A stretch of 64,000 nucleotides of DNA from Clostridium_AM tanneri (GCF_033659955.1 NZ_JARUJP010000002.1:177990-241989); one strand, 5' to 3'; shown: positions 16,793 to 26,006, numbered from the stretch's first letter. Program-made: numbers and translations. The notes: a model not told the origin generated them from the sequence alone.

Positions 16793-17440
16793 TTAAACCG
16801 CTCCCAAAACATTAGAAATATCTTGGAAAACTTCCTTAATATCTCCTGTTCCATCTACACGAGAGAGTTTATTCTGATTATCAAAATACTGAATTAGCGG
16901 TTGAGTTTGATTATCGTAAACATCTAATCTTTCTTTAACTGTTTCTTCAGTATCATCCTTTCTCTGTATCAAGCTGCTACCACAAGCATCACACTTGCCT
17001 TCATTTTTTGAAGGATTAAACTTAATATGATAACTAGCTCCACAAGTAGGACAAACTCTTCTTCCTGTCATTCTTTCTAATATAAATTCTCTAGGAACGT
17101 CTATTAGAAGAGCAGTGTCAATTTTTTGTCCATTGGAATTTAAGAATGAGTCTAGGGCTTCAGCCTGTTTTGTTGTTCTTGGAAAGCCATCTAATAAGAA
17201 TCCAATCTTACAATCATCCATACTCAATCTATCTTCAACTATACGTATAGTAACATCATCAGGCACCAATTGTCCGTTATCCATATAACCTTTAGCCTCA
17301 ATTCCAAGAGGAGTTTTTTCTGAAATGTTTTTTCTGAAAATATCTCCTGTTGATATGTGAGGTATTGAGTATTCATCACTAATCAATTTAGCCTGTGTTC
17401 CTTTTCCAGCTCCTGGAGGACCTAGTAAAATTATTTTCAC
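16793..17440 (-). CDS. adk: Adenylate kinase (zinc-LID form)
   Basis: 215 residues. The P-loop is GPPGAGKGT and the AMP-binding region contains DGFPRTTKQAEAL. The LID domain has four cysteines (CPTCGASYHIKF, CDACGSSL) that should hold structural zinc, typical of Gram-positive adenylate kinases. It equilibrates ATP + AMP with 2 ADP. Confidence 0.97.
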   Translation of the reverse strand: MKIILLGPPGAGKGTQAKLISDEYSIPHISTGDIFRKNISEKTPLGIEAKGYMDNGQLVPDDVTIRIVEDRLSMDDCKIGFLLDGFPRTTKQAEALDSFLNSNGQKIDTALLIDVPREFILERMTGRRVCPTCGASYHIKFNPSKNEGKCDACGSSLIQRKDDTEETVKERLDVYDNQTQPLIQYFDNQNKLSRVDGTGDIKEVFQDISNVLGAV

Positions 17441-17464
17441 CTACATCATCTCCAAATATCTTTA

Positions 17465-18745
17465 TTACTTCAAGAATCCTTGATAATGACGCATTACTAA
17501 TTGCGACTCAATTTGTCTTAAAGTATCTAGGGCAGCGCCCACTATAATTAATAGACCCGTACCACCAAAGTATATTCCTTTAAAGTTTGTATAAGATTCA
17601 GCTACTATTGGAGTTATAGCTATTATTCCTGCAAAAGCTCCTCCAAGTATTGCTATCCTGGTAAGAACTTTTCCGATATAATTAGCTGTTGGTTCTCCCG
17701 GCCTGATTCCTGGTATAAATCCAGAAGACTTATACATGTTTTCAGCCATTTCTTCTGGTTTAAATGTAACCTCAGTGTAAAACCAAGTAAAGAAAATAGT
17801 TAAAATAAAGTAAGTTAAGGCATATTGCCAGCTGCTTTCTTTAAATAAACTAAACTTACTCATTGTTATAAACTTATAAAAGGCAGAATCTGGCCAAAAC
17901 TGTCCTATAGTCATCGGAAACTGCATTACAGATATTGCAAATATTATTCCAATAACTGAAGCTCCGTTTACATTAATAGGAATATGAGTTGATTGACCCT
18001 TGTAGAGTCTACCACCAGCAGTTTTTCCGGCATACTGTACGGGAATTCTTCGTTCTGCTAAACTCATAATTACAACTGCTATAAATAATAGAGCTACTGC
18101 TATAACAAATATTATAACTTCAATAAAGTTAACAGTTTCTGCTTTCTGAAGTCCAACAACTTGATATATAGTAGTAGGAAATCTTGAAATAATATTTACA
18201 AATATTAAAAGAGAAATACCATTTCCGATTCCTTTTTCTGTAATTTTGTCACCAAACCACATTAGAAAAGTAGAAGCCGTGGTTAACGTAAGTATTATTA
18301 AAAATACATTAAACTTATTTGAAGGATCTTGAAGTGCATTAGCCCTAGTTATGATAGCATACGTACTAAATGCCTGAACTATTCCCAACGGTACTGCAGC
18401 ATATCTAGTATACTGTTGTATCTTCTTTCTTCCATCTTCGCCTTCCTTAGAAAGTTGTTCTAAGCGAGGGACTGCAATTGTCAACAACTGCATTATGATG
18501 GAAGAGTTGATAAATGGAACTACTCCCATGGCAAATATGCTAAATCTACTAAATGCACCACCGGATATCAAATCGTAAAAACCAAACAGCGATCCACTCT
18601 TAGTTAAATCTGCAAGCTTTGCAGTGTCAATTCCAGGAACAGGAATGAAGTTTCCCATCCTGAAAATTGCTACCATAAATAATGTGAATAATAGTCTCTT
18701 TCGAAGTTCAGGAACTTTCCAGGCGTTACGTAAGGTTGATAGCAC
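17465..18745 (-). CDS. secY: Protein translocase subunit SecY
   Basis: 426 residues with ten predicted membrane segments; MLSTLRNAWKVPELRKRLLFTL and GIRPGEPTANYIGKVLTRI are typical. It forms the Sec channel with SecE (encoded at 43719-43949). It starts with GTG at 18745, directly adjacent to the rplO stop; its ribosome binding site GAGGTGA lies inside the last rplO codons, so the two are translationally coupled. Confidence 0.97.
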   Translation of the reverse strand: MLSTLRNAWKVPELRKRLLFTLFMVAIFRMGNFIPVPGIDTAKLADLTKSGSLFGFYDLISGGAFSRFSIFAMGVVPFINSSIIMQLLTIAVPRLEQLSKEGEDGRKKIQQYTRYAAVPLGIVQAFSTYAIITRANALQDPSNKFNVFLIILTLTTASTFLMWFGDKITEKGIGNGISLLIFVNIISRFPTTIYQVVGLQKAETVNFIEVIIFVIAVALLFIAVVIMSLAERRIPVQYAGKTAGGRLYKGQSTHIPINVNGASVIGIIFAISVMQFPMTIGQFWPDSAFYKFITMSKFSLFKESSWQYALTYFILTIFFTWFYTEVTFKPEEMAENMYKSSGFIPGIRPGEPTANYIGKVLTRIAILGGAFAGIIAITPIVAESYTNFKGIYFGGTGLLIIVGAALDTLRQIESQLVMRHYQGFLK

Positions 18746-19186
18746 CTATATCACCTCAACTTTTCCTCCTGCTGCTTCTATTTTCTCAGCAGCAGCTTTT
18801 GTGAATTTTGCTGCTCTAACTGTTAGCTTCTTCTGTAATTCACCGTTTCCTAATACTTTTACTCCATTTTTAGCTTTTTTAACTATTCCTTTTTCTAGTA
18901 ATAGTTCAGGTGTAATTTCTGTGCCATCTTCAAATATATTTAATCTATCGATATTGATTTCAGAATATTCTTTTGCAAATATATTAGTGAAACCTCTCTT
19001 TGGAAGTCTTCTGTATAGTGGCATCTGACCTCCTTCAAATCCTGGTCTTACTCCACCACCACTTCTAGCCTTCTGTCCTTTTTCACCTTTACCAGCGTTT
19101 CTTCCTAATCCTGATCCAGTACCTCTACCTACTCTCTTAGGAGCTTTTCTTGAACCAGCAGCTGGTTTTAATTCATGAAGTTTCAT
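18746..19186 (-). CDS. rplO: 50S ribosomal protein L15
   Basis: 146 residues, MKLHELKPAAGSRKAPKRVGRGTGSG with the glycine-rich GRNAGKGEKGQKARSGGG stretch and a globular C-terminus. It belongs to the late-assembling part of the large subunit, and its last codons carry the secY ribosome binding site. Confidence 0.98.
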   Translation of the reverse strand: MKLHELKPAAGSRKAPKRVGRGTGSGLGRNAGKGEKGQKARSGGGVRPGFEGGQMPLYRRLPKRGFTNIFAKEYSEINIDRLNIFEDGTEITPELLLEKGIVKKAKNGVKVLGNGELQKKLTVRAAKFTKAAAEKIEAAGGKVEVI

Positions 19187-19207
19187 TCTATCTACACCTC
19201 CTCTGTA

Positions 19208-19387
19208 TTATACCTCTTCTACGCATAAAAGATAGCTAACTTTATTTATCATACCTCTAATTTGAGGAGTCTCCTCATGTTCTACAGTCTTGCCGATTTT
19301 CTTTAATCCAAGAGCATTGACAGTAGCAATATGATCATCTCTTCTACCTATTAAACTCTTTTTTAAAGTTATTTTAAGTTTAGCCAA
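19208..19387 (-). CDS. rpmD: 50S ribosomal protein L30
   Basis: 59 residues, MAKLKITLKKSLIGRRDDHIATV. The family start corresponds to TTG at 19387, 7 nt after a G8 tract used as ribosome binding site. An in-frame ATG at 19393 is too close to that tract and would add two residues before the normal N-terminus, so TTG is preferred. Confidence 0.95.
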   Translation of the reverse strand: MAKLKITLKKSLIGRRDDHIATVNALGLKKIGKTVEHEETPQIRGMINKVSYLLCVEEV

Positions 19388-19402
19388 GGCCATTCCCCCC
19401 CC

Positions 19403-19900
19403 TTAACCTAAAATCTCTTCAACAGTTTTACCTCTAAGTTTAGCTATATGTTCAGCTGTTCTTAGTCTTGATAAACCGTTTAGTGTTGCGTTAACCATGT
19501 TTCTTGGGTTGTTAGATCCTAATGACTTAGCTCTAACATCCTTTAAGCCAGCAAGTTCAAGTACCGCTCTAGCAGGACCACCCGCTATAACTCCTGTACC
19601 TTCTGAAGCTGTCATTATAAGTACTTTACCAGTTCCGAATTCACCTGATATGTTGTGAGGTACTGTTGTACCAACTATTGGAACTTCAATTAAATTCTTT
19701 TTAGCATCTTCAATTGCTTTTCTGATTGCTTCTGGTATTTCTATAGACTTACCAGTACCTACGCCTACGTGTCCGTTCTCATCACCAACAACAACAAGCG
19801 CGCTGAATCTAAAGTTTCTACCACCTTTAACAACCTTAGCAACTCTGTTTATGAATACAACTTTTTCTTTAAGATTTAAAGTGCTAGGATCGATTCTCAT
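19403..19900 (-). CDS. rpsE: 30S ribosomal protein S5
   Basis: 165 residues: MRIDPSTLNLKEKVVFINRVAKVVKGGRNF with the RNA-binding loop, then GDENGHVGVGTGKSIEIPEAI. S5 lines the mRNA entry path and affects decoding accuracy. I see no change in the spectinomycin-loop residues that stands out. Located between rplR and rpmD. Confidence 0.98.
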   Translation of the reverse strand: MRIDPSTLNLKEKVVFINRVAKVVKGGRNFRFSALVVVGDENGHVGVGTGKSIEIPEAIRKAIEDAKKNLIEVPIVGTTVPHNISGEFGTGKVLIMTASEGTGVIAGGPARAVLELAGLKDVRAKSLGSNNPRNMVNATLNGLSRLRTAEHIAKLRGKTVEEILG

Positions 19901-19916
19901 TTATTTCCCTCCTTCT

Positions 19917-20276
19917 CTAGAACTGTAAGCCAGCTTCTCTTGCTCCTTCTGCAAGGTTCTGTACTCTACCGTGATATACGTATCCACCTCTATCAAAAAC
20001 TACCTCTGTAATTCCTTTTTCAAGAGCTCTTTTAGCTACTATTTCACCAACAACTTTAGCTGCCTCTTTATTGCTTCCAACACCGTTGAAATCTTTATCT
20101 AGAGTAGAAGCAGATACTAAAGTGATTCCGTTTATATCATCTATAATTTGTGCATATATGTTCTTTTCACTTCTATAAACCGCAAGTCTTGGTCTTTCAG
20201 TTGTTCCAAAAATCTTTTTACGAACTCTTAAATGACGTCTTACTCTTGATTTTTTTCTGTCGTCCTTATTAAACAT
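19917..20276 (-). CDS. rplR: 50S ribosomal protein L18
   Basis: 119 residues from MFNKDDRKKSRVRRHLRVRKKIFG, ending VQNLAEGAREAGLQF. L18 binds 5S rRNA with L5. The ATG at 20276 lies 8 nt after AGAAAGGAG; an in-frame GTG at 20285 overlaps that site and is rejected. Confidence 0.97.
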   Translation of the reverse strand: MFNKDDRKKSRVRRHLRVRKKIFGTTERPRLAVYRSEKNIYAQIIDDINGITLVSASTLDKDFNGVGSNKEAAKVVGEIVAKRALEKGITEVVFDRGGYVYHGRVQNLAEGAREAGLQF

Positions 20277-20294
20277 AAAGCTCACTCCTTTCTA

Positions 20295-20837
20295 TTACTT
20301 CTTACCAGTCTTACCTTCCTTACGTCTTATAACTTCGTTATCATACTTAATTCCTTTTCCTTTGTAAGGCTCAGGCTTTCTCCAAGTTCTTATATCTGCT
20401 GCAACTGCACCAACTAGTTCCTTGTCAATACCTCTAACAACAACCTTAGTAGCAGCAGGTGTTTCAAATGTTATTCCTTCAACTTGATCTATTTCAACTG
20501 GATGTGAATATCCAAGGTTCATAACTAATTTCTTTCCTTGTAACTGAGCTCTGTAACCAACACCAACTAAATCTAATGTTTTTACAAATCCTTCAGTTAC
20601 TCCGATAACCATGTTATTTATTAATGCTCTTGTTAATCCATGAAGAGCTCTTTTTTCCTTTTGATCATTGTCTCTTGTAACTACTACAGAGTTATCTTCA
20701 ATAGCTATATTAATCTTCTCACTCATAGCTTTAACAAGCTGGCCTTTTGGTCCTTTTACTGTAACAACGTTGTCTGGTGTTACAGTAACAGTTACGCCAC
20801 CTGGTATAGCTATAGGAAGTTTTCCTATTCTTGACAT
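20295..20837 (-). CDS. rplF: 50S ribosomal protein L6
   Basis: 180 residues, MSRIGKLPIAIPGGVTVTV, and near the C-terminus EPYKGKGIKYDNEVIRRKEGKTGKK. L6 sits near the sarcin-ricin loop. The in-frame extension to 20885 is rejected because ACAGGAGGTG precedes the ATG at 20837. Confidence 0.98.
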   Translation of the reverse strand: MSRIGKLPIAIPGGVTVTVTPDNVVTVKGPKGQLVKAMSEKINIAIEDNSVVVTRDNDQKEKRALHGLTRALINNMVIGVTEGFVKTLDLVGVGYRAQLQGKKLVMNLGYSHPVEIDQVEGITFETPAATKVVVRGIDKELVGAVAADIRTWRKPEPYKGKGIKYDNEVIRRKEGKTGKK

Positions 20838-20906
20838 GATTACACCTCCTGTATTCCTCGTAAGTCTGCAATAAATATCTCTCATTGCACCTTCCGTATT
20901 ATTCGA

Positions 20907-21305
20907 TTACCAAATGTAGCAAAGAACTTCTCCGCCTACACCAAGTTTTCTTGCTTCTCTATCTGTAACAATTCCTTTTGAAGTTGAAACAACTGCAACT
21001 CCAAGTCCGTTAAGAACCTTAGGAATTTCTTCTTTTCTACAATAAACTCTTAATCCTGGCTTTGATATTCTCTTAAGTCCAGTTATAACTCTTTCTTTGT
21101 TTTGACCATACTTCATTTGAAGTCTTAACATGTTTACAGAACCATCAGTATATTCCTCTACATTTTTTATATATCCTTCTTGAAGCATTATATCTAAAAC
21201 AGCCTTCTTTATAGTTGAAGAAGGTACTTCCACTATTTCATGTCTAACTATGTTTGCGTTTCTTATACGAGTAAGTAAATCTGCGATAGGATCAGTCATT
21301 ACCAT
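20907..21305 (-). CDS. rpsH: 30S ribosomal protein S8
   Basis: 132 residues: MTDPIADLLTRIRNAN and the C-terminal TSKGIVTDREARKLGVGGEVLCYIW. S8 binds the central domain of 16S rRNA and, in E. coli, represses the spc operon at the rplE start. I did not identify an S8-site mimic near rplE here. Two in-frame ATGs (21305 and 21299) follow the ribosome binding site. Confidence 0.98.
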   Translation of the reverse strand: MVMTDPIADLLTRIRNANIVRHEIVEVPSSTIKKAVLDIMLQEGYIKNVEEYTDGSVNMLRLQMKYGQNKERVITGLKRISKPGLRVYCRKEEIPKVLNGLGVAVVSTSKGIVTDREARKLGVGGEVLCYIW

Positions 21306-21335
21306 TTATTGTGCCTCCTTTCATCAATAACTAAG

Positions 21336-21521
21336 TTACCAACTTGCTTTTCTGCATCCAGGTATTTCACCTTTATAAGCAAGTTCTCTAAAACAAATAC
21401 GGCATATACCAAACTTTCTTAATACAGAATGTGGTCTTCCACATATTCTGCATCTTGTGTAAGCTCTAGTTGAATATTTAGGCTCTTTCTTCCACTTTTC
21501 TATTAAAGCTTTACGTGCCAC
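21336..21521 (-). CDS. rpsN: 30S ribosomal protein S14, type Z (zinc)
   Basis: 61 residues: MARKALIEKWKKEPKYSTRAYTR, then CRICGRPHSVLRKFGICRIC. The two CxxC pairs bind zinc, giving the short zinc form of S14. No zinc-free paralogue is in the window. Confidence 0.98.
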   Translation of the reverse strand: MARKALIEKWKKEPKYSTRAYTRCRICGRPHSVLRKFGICRICFRELAYKGEIPGCRKASW

Positions 21522-21533
21522 GTTTTTCCCTCC

Positions 21534-22079
21534 TTATTTTTGAGCAAATGGCATTCCAAGGAATCTTAGTAATTCTCTTGCTTCTTCGTCAGTCTTAGCA
21601 GTTGTAACGAAGATTATATCCATACCTCTTACTTTGTCTATTTTATCATATTCTATTTCAGGGAACATTAACTGTTCTTTAACTCCTAATGAATAGTTTC
21701 CTCTTCCATCGAAAGCCTTATCTGAAACTCCAGAGAAATCTCTTACTCTTGGAAGTGCAACGTTCATTAATTTATCAGCAAACTCATACATCTTTTGCTT
21801 TCTTAATGTAACTTTACATCCTATTGGCATGTTTTCTCTTATTTTAAAGTTAGCTATAGATTTTTTAGCTCTAGTAAGTATTGGCTTTTGGCCTGTAATG
21901 ATTGTTAAATCACTTACTGCTGCTTCTAGAACCTTTGGATTATCTTTAGCTTCTCCAACACCCATGTTTACAACAACTTTCTCAAGTTTTGGTACTTCCA
22001 TAATGTTCTTATATTCAAATTTATTCATTAAAGCTGGAATTACTTCTTTTTCGTACTTTTCCTGTAATCTTACGCTCAT
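21534..22079 (-). CDS. rplE: 50S ribosomal protein L5
   Basis: 181 residues, MSVRLQEKYEKEVIPALMNKFEYKN with VVVNMGVGEAKDNPKVLE. L5 carries 5S rRNA into the large subunit and contacts P-site tRNA and S13. The ATG at 22079 follows AAAGGAGGG; the TTG-started extension to 22097 includes that site and is rejected. Confidence 0.98.
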   Translation of the reverse strand: MSVRLQEKYEKEVIPALMNKFEYKNIMEVPKLEKVVVNMGVGEAKDNPKVLEAAVSDLTIITGQKPILTRAKKSIANFKIRENMPIGCKVTLRKQKMYEFADKLMNVALPRVRDFSGVSDKAFDGRGNYSLGVKEQLMFPEIEYDKIDKVRGMDIIFVTTAKTDEEARELLRFLGMPFAQK

Positions 22080-22100
22080 TTTTAGCCCTCCTTTCAAAGA

Positions 22101-22424
22101 TTAGAATGTTTCTCCGCACTTTTTGCAAACTCTAACTTTAGTTCCGTCTTCTAGTAACTTATGACTTATTCTTGTAACTGATTTGCACTTGTCACAATAT
22201 AACATAACTTTTGAACTATAAACTGCAGCTTCTTTTTGTATTATACCGCCCTGCATATTTGCTCTATTAGGTTTTTGGTGTTTTGTTACTAGGTTTACAC
22301 CTTTAACAAGTACTTTTCCAGTCTTAGGCATTACAGCTAAAACCTCACCAATTTTACCTTTATCTTTTCCAGATATAACCATAACTGTGTCTTTTTTTCT
22401 AACATGTATCTTGCTTGTTGCCAT
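22101..22424 (-). CDS. rplX: 50S ribosomal protein L24
   Basis: 107 residues from MATSKIHVRKKDTVMVISGKDKGKIGEVLAV, a KOW domain. The C-terminal part has CDKC and CKKCGE, a possible zinc pair of the Gram-positive L24 type. The ATG at 22424 is 7 nt after AAGGAGGT; the GTG at 22433 lies in that site and is rejected. Confidence 0.97.
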   Translation of the reverse strand: MATSKIHVRKKDTVMVISGKDKGKIGEVLAVMPKTGKVLVKGVNLVTKHQKPNRANMQGGIIQKEAAVYSSKVMLYCDKCKSVTRISHKLLEDGTKVRVCKKCGETF

Positions 22425-22442
22425 TATAGCCACCTCCTTATT

Positions 22443-22811
22443 CTATAGAACTTCAGGTGCTAATGATAATATTTTTGTGAAATCCTTATCTCTTAGCTCT
22501 CTTGCAACTGGTCCAAAGATACGAGTTCCTTTTGGCTGTTTATCATCTTTTATTATAACAGCAGCATTCTCATCAAATCTTATATATGATCCATCTGCTC
22601 TTCTTAATCCTTTAACAGATCTTACGATAACTGCCTTAACAACGTCTCCTTTTTTAACAACACCGCCTGGTGTTGCACTTTTAACGCTAGCAACTATTAT
22701 ATCTCCAATATTTCCCCATTTTCTTCTGGAACCACCTAATACTCTTATACACATAATTTCCTTAGCACCGGAATTATCTGCAACTTTCAACAATGTTTGT
22801 TGCTGAATCAT
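22443..22811 (-). CDS. rplN: 50S ribosomal protein L14
   Basis: 122 residues, MIQQQTLLKVADNSGAKEIMCIRVLGGSRR. L14 is at the subunit interface and is the docking site of the silencing factor RsfS. Start after GAAAGGAGGGT. Nothing unusual. Confidence 0.98.
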   Translation of the reverse strand: MIQQQTLLKVADNSGAKEIMCIRVLGGSRRKWGNIGDIIVASVKSATPGGVVKKGDVVKAVIVRSVKGLRRADGSYIRFDENAAVIIKDDKQPKGTRIFGPVARELRDKDFTKILSLAPEVL

Positions 22812-22840
22812 TGAAAATACCCTCCTTTCAGCATCATAAA

Positions 22841-23095
22841 CTATTTAGCTTTTTCTACTATTTCTACAAGTCTCCATCTCTTGTCTTTTGACAATGGTCT
22901 TGTTTCCATTATTAAAACTCTATCATTAATCTTTGCATTGTTATTTTCATCATGAGCTTTGAATTTAGTAGTTCTGTTAACTGTTTTACCATATAAAGGA
23001 TGACGAACTTTAGTTTCTACAGCAACCACTATAGTCTTTTCCATCTTATCAGAAACTACTCTTCCGATTCTTGTCTTTCTATTTCCTCTTTCCAC
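22841..23095 (-). CDS. rpsQ: 30S ribosomal protein S17
   Basis: 84 residues, ERGNRKTRIGRVVSDKMEKTIVVAVE, an OB fold that binds 16S rRNA helix 11. It uses a GTG start at 23095 after AAGGAGGTTTGTCCT. Located between rpmC and rplN. Confidence 0.97.
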   Translation of the reverse strand: MERGNRKTRIGRVVSDKMEKTIVVAVETKVRHPLYGKTVNRTTKFKAHDENNNAKINDRVLIMETRPLSKDKRWRLVEIVEKAK

Positions 23096-23115
23096 AGGAC
23101 AAACCTCCTTTCAGC

Positions 23116-23328
23116 CTACTGTTCAAACGCCCTTAGTTCTTCTTCTCTAAGGATGGTTTTAATTTGGGCTATAGATTTTTTTACTTCTCTTATTCTCATT
23201 GGGTTTTCTAACTGACCTGTAGCTAACTGAAATCTTAAGTTAAATAACTCAGCCTTAAGATCATCAAGTTTTGCATGCAAATCTTGAGGGCCATTTTGTC
23301 TAAGTTCTCTTAATTCTTTAGCCTTCAT
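23116..23328 (-). CDS. rpmC: 50S ribosomal protein L29
   Basis: 70 residues, two long helices: MKAKELRELRQNGPQDLHAKLDDLKAELFNLRFQLATGQLENP. L29 is at the polypeptide exit, beside the trigger-factor and SRP site. Its start overlaps the end of rplP by 11 bp, indicating coupled translation. Confidence 0.97.
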   Translation of the reverse strand: MKAKELRELRQNGPQDLHAKLDDLKAELFNLRFQLATGQLENPMRIREVKKSIAQIKTILREEELRAFEQ

Positions 23329-23761
23329 TTATTTCACCACCCACTTCTTCAAAATCTCTTCTAGTTACAAATTTAGTCTTAACTGGTAACTTATGTGAAG
23401 CAAGTCTCATAGCTTCTCTTGCAACTGTTTCATTAACTCCTGATAATTCAAATAATACTCTACCAGGCTTAATAACTGCTACCCAGTACTCTGGTGAACC
23501 TTTACCGGAACCCATACGAGTTTCAGCTGGCTTTTCTGTAACTGGTTTATCCGGGAAAATCTTTATCCAAAGCTTTCCTCCTCTTTTGATATATCTATTA
23601 ATAGCTATTCTGGCAGATTCTATTTGATTACTTGTAATCCATCCACATTCAGTAGCCTGTATAGCGTAATCTCCATATGCTATAAAGTTACCTCTTGTAG
23701 CTTTGCCTTTCATTCTACCACGCTGTACCTTACGATGTTTTACTCTTTTAGGCATTAACAT
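23318..23761 (-). CDS. rplP: 50S ribosomal protein L16
   Basis: 147 residues, MLMPKRVKHRKVQRGRMKGKATRGNFIAYGDYAIQATECGWIT. L16 helps place A-site tRNA and the peptidyl transferase loop. The first ATG (23761) is 8 nt from GGAGG and is preferred over the third codon. Confidence 0.98.
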   Translation of the reverse strand: MLMPKRVKHRKVQRGRMKGKATRGNFIAYGDYAIQATECGWITSNQIESARIAINRYIKRGGKLWIKIFPDKPVTEKPAETRMGSGKGSPEYWVAVIKPGRVLFELSGVNETVAREAMRLASHKLPVKTKFVTRRDFEEVGGEINEG

Positions 23762-23778
23762 GTCATATTCCTCCTTCC

Positions 23779-24450
23779 TTATGCGTTAGCTTCTTCCTTA
23801 CTTTCAGCAACCTTTTTAGTAGGAAGTACTTCTCCTTTATATACCCAAACCTTTACGCCTATTTTTCCGTATGTTGTATCTGCTTCTGCAAATCCATAGT
23901 CTATATCAGCTCTAAGTGTTTGTAGTGGAATTGTGCCTTCATGATATGACTCAGTTCTTGCAATTTCTGCTCCGCCAAGTCTTCCTGAACATGCAGTCTT
24001 AACTCCCTTTACACCTGTTTTCATTGCTCTTTGTATTGTTTGTTTCATAGCTCTTCTGAATGAAATTCTCTTTTCAAGTTGTTGAGCTATGTTCTCAGCC
24101 ATAAGTTGAGCGTCTCCCTCAGCAGACTTTATTTCAACTATATTTATTAGAACATTTTTATCGCCAACCATTTTCTTAATTTCAGCTTTTAAAGCATCAA
24201 TTCCTTGGCCGCCTTTTCCTATAATCATACCTGGCTTAGCAGTATGTATGTTTAATTTAATTCTTTTTGCTGCTCTTTCGATTTGAATTCTTGAAACACC
24301 AGCTGAAGCAGTTCTTTGTTTAACAAATTCTCTAACTTTATTGTCTTCTACTAAATTATTAGCAAAATCCTTACTACCTGCATACCACTTAGCATCCCAA
24401 TCTTTGATTACGCCAACTCTTAAGCCGTGTGGATGTACTTTCTGTCCCAT
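23779..24450 (-). CDS. rpsC: 30S ribosomal protein S3
   Basis: 223 residues. The KH domain is visible in PGMIIGKGGQGIDALKAEIKK (GxxG loop), followed by the C-terminal S3 domain (GRLGGAEIARTESYHEGTIPLQTLRADIDYG). S3 belongs to the mRNA helicase region of the small subunit. Confidence 0.98.
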   Translation of the reverse strand: MGQKVHPHGLRVGVIKDWDAKWYAGSKDFANNLVEDNKVREFVKQRTASAGVSRIQIERAAKRIKLNIHTAKPGMIIGKGGQGIDALKAEIKKMVGDKNVLINIVEIKSAEGDAQLMAENIAQQLEKRISFRRAMKQTIQRAMKTGVKGVKTACSGRLGGAEIARTESYHEGTIPLQTLRADIDYGFAEADTTYGKIGVKVWVYKGEVLPTKKVAESKEEANA

Positions 24451-24465
24451 CTGTTTCCCTCCTTT

Positions 24466-24801
24466 TTAAGCTCTTTCTCTAACTACTAGAGTTATGTGGC
24501 TAGTTCTTTTCTTTATTCTAAACGCTCTACCTTGAGCATGTGGTCTAAATCTCTTTAATGTTGGACCTTGACCTACATATGCTTCCGCAACATATAAGTT
24601 GTTTATATCTAAATTTAAATTATTTTCCGCATTTGCAACAGCTGATTTTAAAACCTTATTAATAACCTCTGCTGCATCCTTTGGAGTATATTGTAGTATG
24701 GCAAAAGCCTCGTTTACATTCTTACCTCTTATTAAATCAAGAACAATACCTATTTTCATTGAGGACATTCTTATATATTTAGCTATAGCTTTAGCTTCCA
24801 T
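24466..24801 (-). CDS. rplV: 50S ribosomal protein L22
   Basis: 111 residues, MEAKAIAKYIRMSSMKIGIVLDLIRGKNVNEA, with the extended loop LKRFRPHAQGRAFRIKKRTSHI that lines the exit tunnel. I see no insertion or deletion in the loop of the kind linked to macrolide resistance. Confidence 0.98.
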   Translation of the reverse strand: MEAKAIAKYIRMSSMKIGIVLDLIRGKNVNEAFAILQYTPKDAAEVINKVLKSAVANAENNLNLDINNLYVAEAYVGQGPTLKRFRPHAQGRAFRIKKRTSHITLVVRERA

Positions 24802-24823
24802 CGTATGTTACCTCCTTTCCGCA

Positions 24824-25108
24824 TTATCTTACACGAGATGATTTTTCGTTTTTATCAACGTGTCCTTTATATGTTCTAGTTAGTGCGAACTCACCTAACT
24901 TATGTCCCACCATATCCTCTGATATATATACAGGAACATGTTTTCTTCCGTCATGTACCGCAATAGTGTGACCTATCATTTGAGGGAATATAGTTGAACT
25001 TCTTGACCAAGTCTTTATAACTTTCTTTTCCCCTGCTTTATTCATTTCATTGATTTTATTTAATAGTCCTTCATGGACAAAAGGTCCTTTTTTAACTGAT
25101 CTGCTCAC
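24824..25108 (-). CDS. rpsS: 30S ribosomal protein S19
   Basis: 94 residues, MSRSVKKGPFVHEGLLNKINEMN and HDGRKHVPVYISEDMVGHKLGEFALTR. It begins with GTG at 25108. A 67-bp gap with a hairpin separates it from rplB. Confidence 0.98.
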   Translation of the reverse strand: MSRSVKKGPFVHEGLLNKINEMNKAGEKKVIKTWSRSSTIFPQMIGHTIAVHDGRKHVPVYISEDMVGHKLGEFALTRTYKGHVDKNEKSSRVR

Positions 25109-25148
25109 TTAATTGGCCTCCCTTCATACAATGTGATTAATAGTTAGT

Positions 25149-25171
25149 GAAGAGAATATAAAATTCTCTTC
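25149..25171 (-). other. Intercistronic hairpin rplB-rpsS
   Basis: GAAGAGAAT and ATTCTCTTC form a perfect 9-bp stem around ATAAA just after the rplB stop. There is no strong T-run; it is probably an mRNA stability or processing element inside the operon. Confidence 0.5.
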
Positions 25172-25175
25172 TAAA

Positions 25176-26006
25176 CTACTTATTTCTTCTCTTAATAATG
25201 AATCTATCTGAATATTTTTTATGTTTTCTTGTTTTGTATCCAAGTGCTGGTTTACCCCATGGAGTAAGTGGACCTGGGTGTCCTATAGGAGATTTACCTT
25301 CTCCACCACCGTGTGGGTGATCGTTAGGGTTCATTACAGATCCTCTAACTGTTGGTCTTACGCCCATATGTCTCTTTCTTCCAGCTTTACCTATGTTTAT
25401 GATTTCGTGTGTTAAATTTGATACTGTTCCTATAGTTGCTCTGCACTCTATTCTAACGTATCTCATTTCTCCACTTGGAAGTCTTAATGTTGCATAGTTG
25501 CCATCTTTAGCCATAAGTTGAGCTGAACTTCCAGCTGCTCTTACAAGCTGACCTCCCTTTCCTGCTGATAATTCAACGTTATGAATTATTGTACCAACAG
25601 GTATATTCTTTATAGGAAGACAGTTACCAACTTTTATATCAGCATCTGCACCTGATACTATAACATCTCCTACTTTTAATCCAACTGGAGCTATTATGTA
25701 TCTCTTTTCACCATCAGCATAAACTACAAGAGCGATATAAGCTGATCTGTTTGGATCATACTCTATTGTAGACACCTTTGCAGGTATGCTATCTTTGTTT
25801 CTCTTGAAGTCTATTATTCTATATTTTTGCTTTGCACCGCCACCGATGTGACGAACTGTTATCTTACCGTTTGCGTTTCTACCACCTGTTCTTTTCTTTG
25901 AAACAAGAAGAGATTTCTCAGGTACATTTGTAGTTATTTCTTCAAAAGTACTCATTGTCATTTGTCTTCTTGAAGGTGTGGTAGGGTTAAAACCTTTAAC
26001 TGCCAT
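25176..26006 (-). CDS. rplB: 50S ribosomal protein L2
   Basis: 276 residues: MAVKGFNPTTPSRRQMTMSTFEE and the highly conserved GVRPTVRGSVMNPNDHPHGGGEGKSPIG, which contains the histidine close to the peptidyl transferase centre. L2 is needed for subunit joining. Full length. Confidence 0.98.
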   Translation of the reverse strand: MAVKGFNPTTPSRRQMTMSTFEEITTNVPEKSLLVSKKRTGGRNANGKITVRHIGGGAKQKYRIIDFKRNKDSIPAKVSTIEYDPNRSAYIALVVYADGEKRYIIAPVGLKVGDVIVSGADADIKVGNCLPIKNIPVGTIIHNVELSAGKGGQLVRAAGSSAQLMAKDGNYATLRLPSGEMRYVRIECRATIGTVSNLTHEIINIGKAGRKRHMGVRPTVRGSVMNPNDHPHGGGEGKSPIGHPGPLTPWGKPALGYKTRKHKKYSDRFIIKRRNK